From NCBI GenBank assembly GCA_001798565.1, contig MGSR01000075.1, forward strand, positions 1 to 6,127: a stretch of DNA of 6,127 bases. The letters are read 5' to 3'. A program made the position numbers and the translations under genes. The notes below the pieces were generated by a model. It did not search any database. It worked only from the letters and a program-made list of their open reading frames with translations, and was not told the origin of the DNA. Of this stretch, positions 5,919-6,127 are shown in pieces. Position 1 is the stretch's first letter, and each line of letters begins with the position of its first letter. This DNA comes from Deltaproteobacteria bacterium RIFCSPLOWO2_12_FULL_60_16. GTDB lineage: Bacteria; Desulfobacterota; Binatia; UBA9968.

Positions 5919-6127
5919 ATGGCTATGAAGAACCCGCCCCATCCGGGCGAAATCATCCGGGAGGAGATCATTAAGGCTCTCGGTTTGACTGTAACCAGCG
6001 CGGCTGAAATTCTCGGCGTGCGCCGCGCAACGCTGTCCGATGTAGCGAACGGCAAGGCCTCTGTTTCCGCTGAGATGGCCCTGCGCCTGGAAAAGGCCTT
6101 CGGCGTCAGTATGGATCTGCTCCTGAA
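5919..6127 (+). CDS. higA: HigA-type antitoxin, helix-turn-helix, N-terminal part
   Basis: Antitoxin that binds and neutralises HigB and represses the operon. The right edge cuts it: 69 codons are visible of about 90-105 usual in the family. Seen: the hallmark N-terminus MKNPPHPGEIIREE (3-16), then an XRE-family helix-turn-helix at about 23-58, with LTVTSAAEILGV as the first helices, RRATLSDVANGKA (35-47) covering the recognition helix, and the SAEMALRLEKAFGVSMD segment (50-66) typical of HigA. The start at 5919 is set by AGGAGG eight bases upstream; the in-frame ATG at 5925 is too far to prefer. It is likely cotranscribed and translationally coupled with higB. Confidence 0.93.
   Translation, partial: MAMKNPPHPGEIIREEIIKALGLTVTSAAEILGVRRATLSDVANGKASVSAEMALRLEKAFGVSMDLLL

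Noticed and set aside
1..6127. CRISPR arrays, tRNA or rRNA genes, insertion sequences
   Set aside because: No spaced direct repeats, no tRNA-like cloverleaf and no transposase or terminal inverted repeats were seen; the window is almost fully accounted for by the six genes.

Overview
The window reads as chromosomal DNA from a GC-rich, probably Gram-negative bacterium. I cannot place it more precisely. The evidence is a pyruvate dehydrogenase complex built on a homodimeric AceE-type E1, an AceF-type E2 with a single lipoyl domain, and a toxin-antitoxin pair of the HigBA group.

Layout. Positions 1-4698 are a tight minus-strand operon read right to left: E1 (aceE, 4698-1966), E2 (aceF, 1935-694) and dihydrolipoyl dehydrogenase (lpdA, from 686 and cut off by the left edge). 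The gaps are 30 and 7 bases, with no terminator between genes, so one transcript is likely. A 128-base divergent intergenic region (4699-4826) holds candidate promoters in both directions and a small inverted repeat in the aceE leader. On the plus strand, 4827-5549 encodes a short LplA-type lipoate-protein ligase. A strong-looking promoter (TTGACG-N17-TACAAT) with a 19-base palindrome inside it follows, then the toxin gene higB (best start GTG 5622, end 5906) and the antitoxin gene higA (5919, cut off by the right edge).

How it fits together. E1 decarboxylates pyruvate and acetylates the lipoyl arm of E2. E2 passes the acetyl group to CoA, and E3 reoxidises the dihydrolipoyl arm with NAD+. 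The divergent ligase can attach lipoate to the E2 lipoyl lysine (Lys41), so the core machinery and its cofactor-loading enzyme sit side by side. The HigBA pair is a separate, self-regulated module with no evident metabolic link.

I see no clearly undescribed system. The most useful observations are the architecture of the higBA control region, which implies a (near-)leaderless GTG start for the toxin, and the pairing of a scavenging lipoate ligase with a PDH operon.
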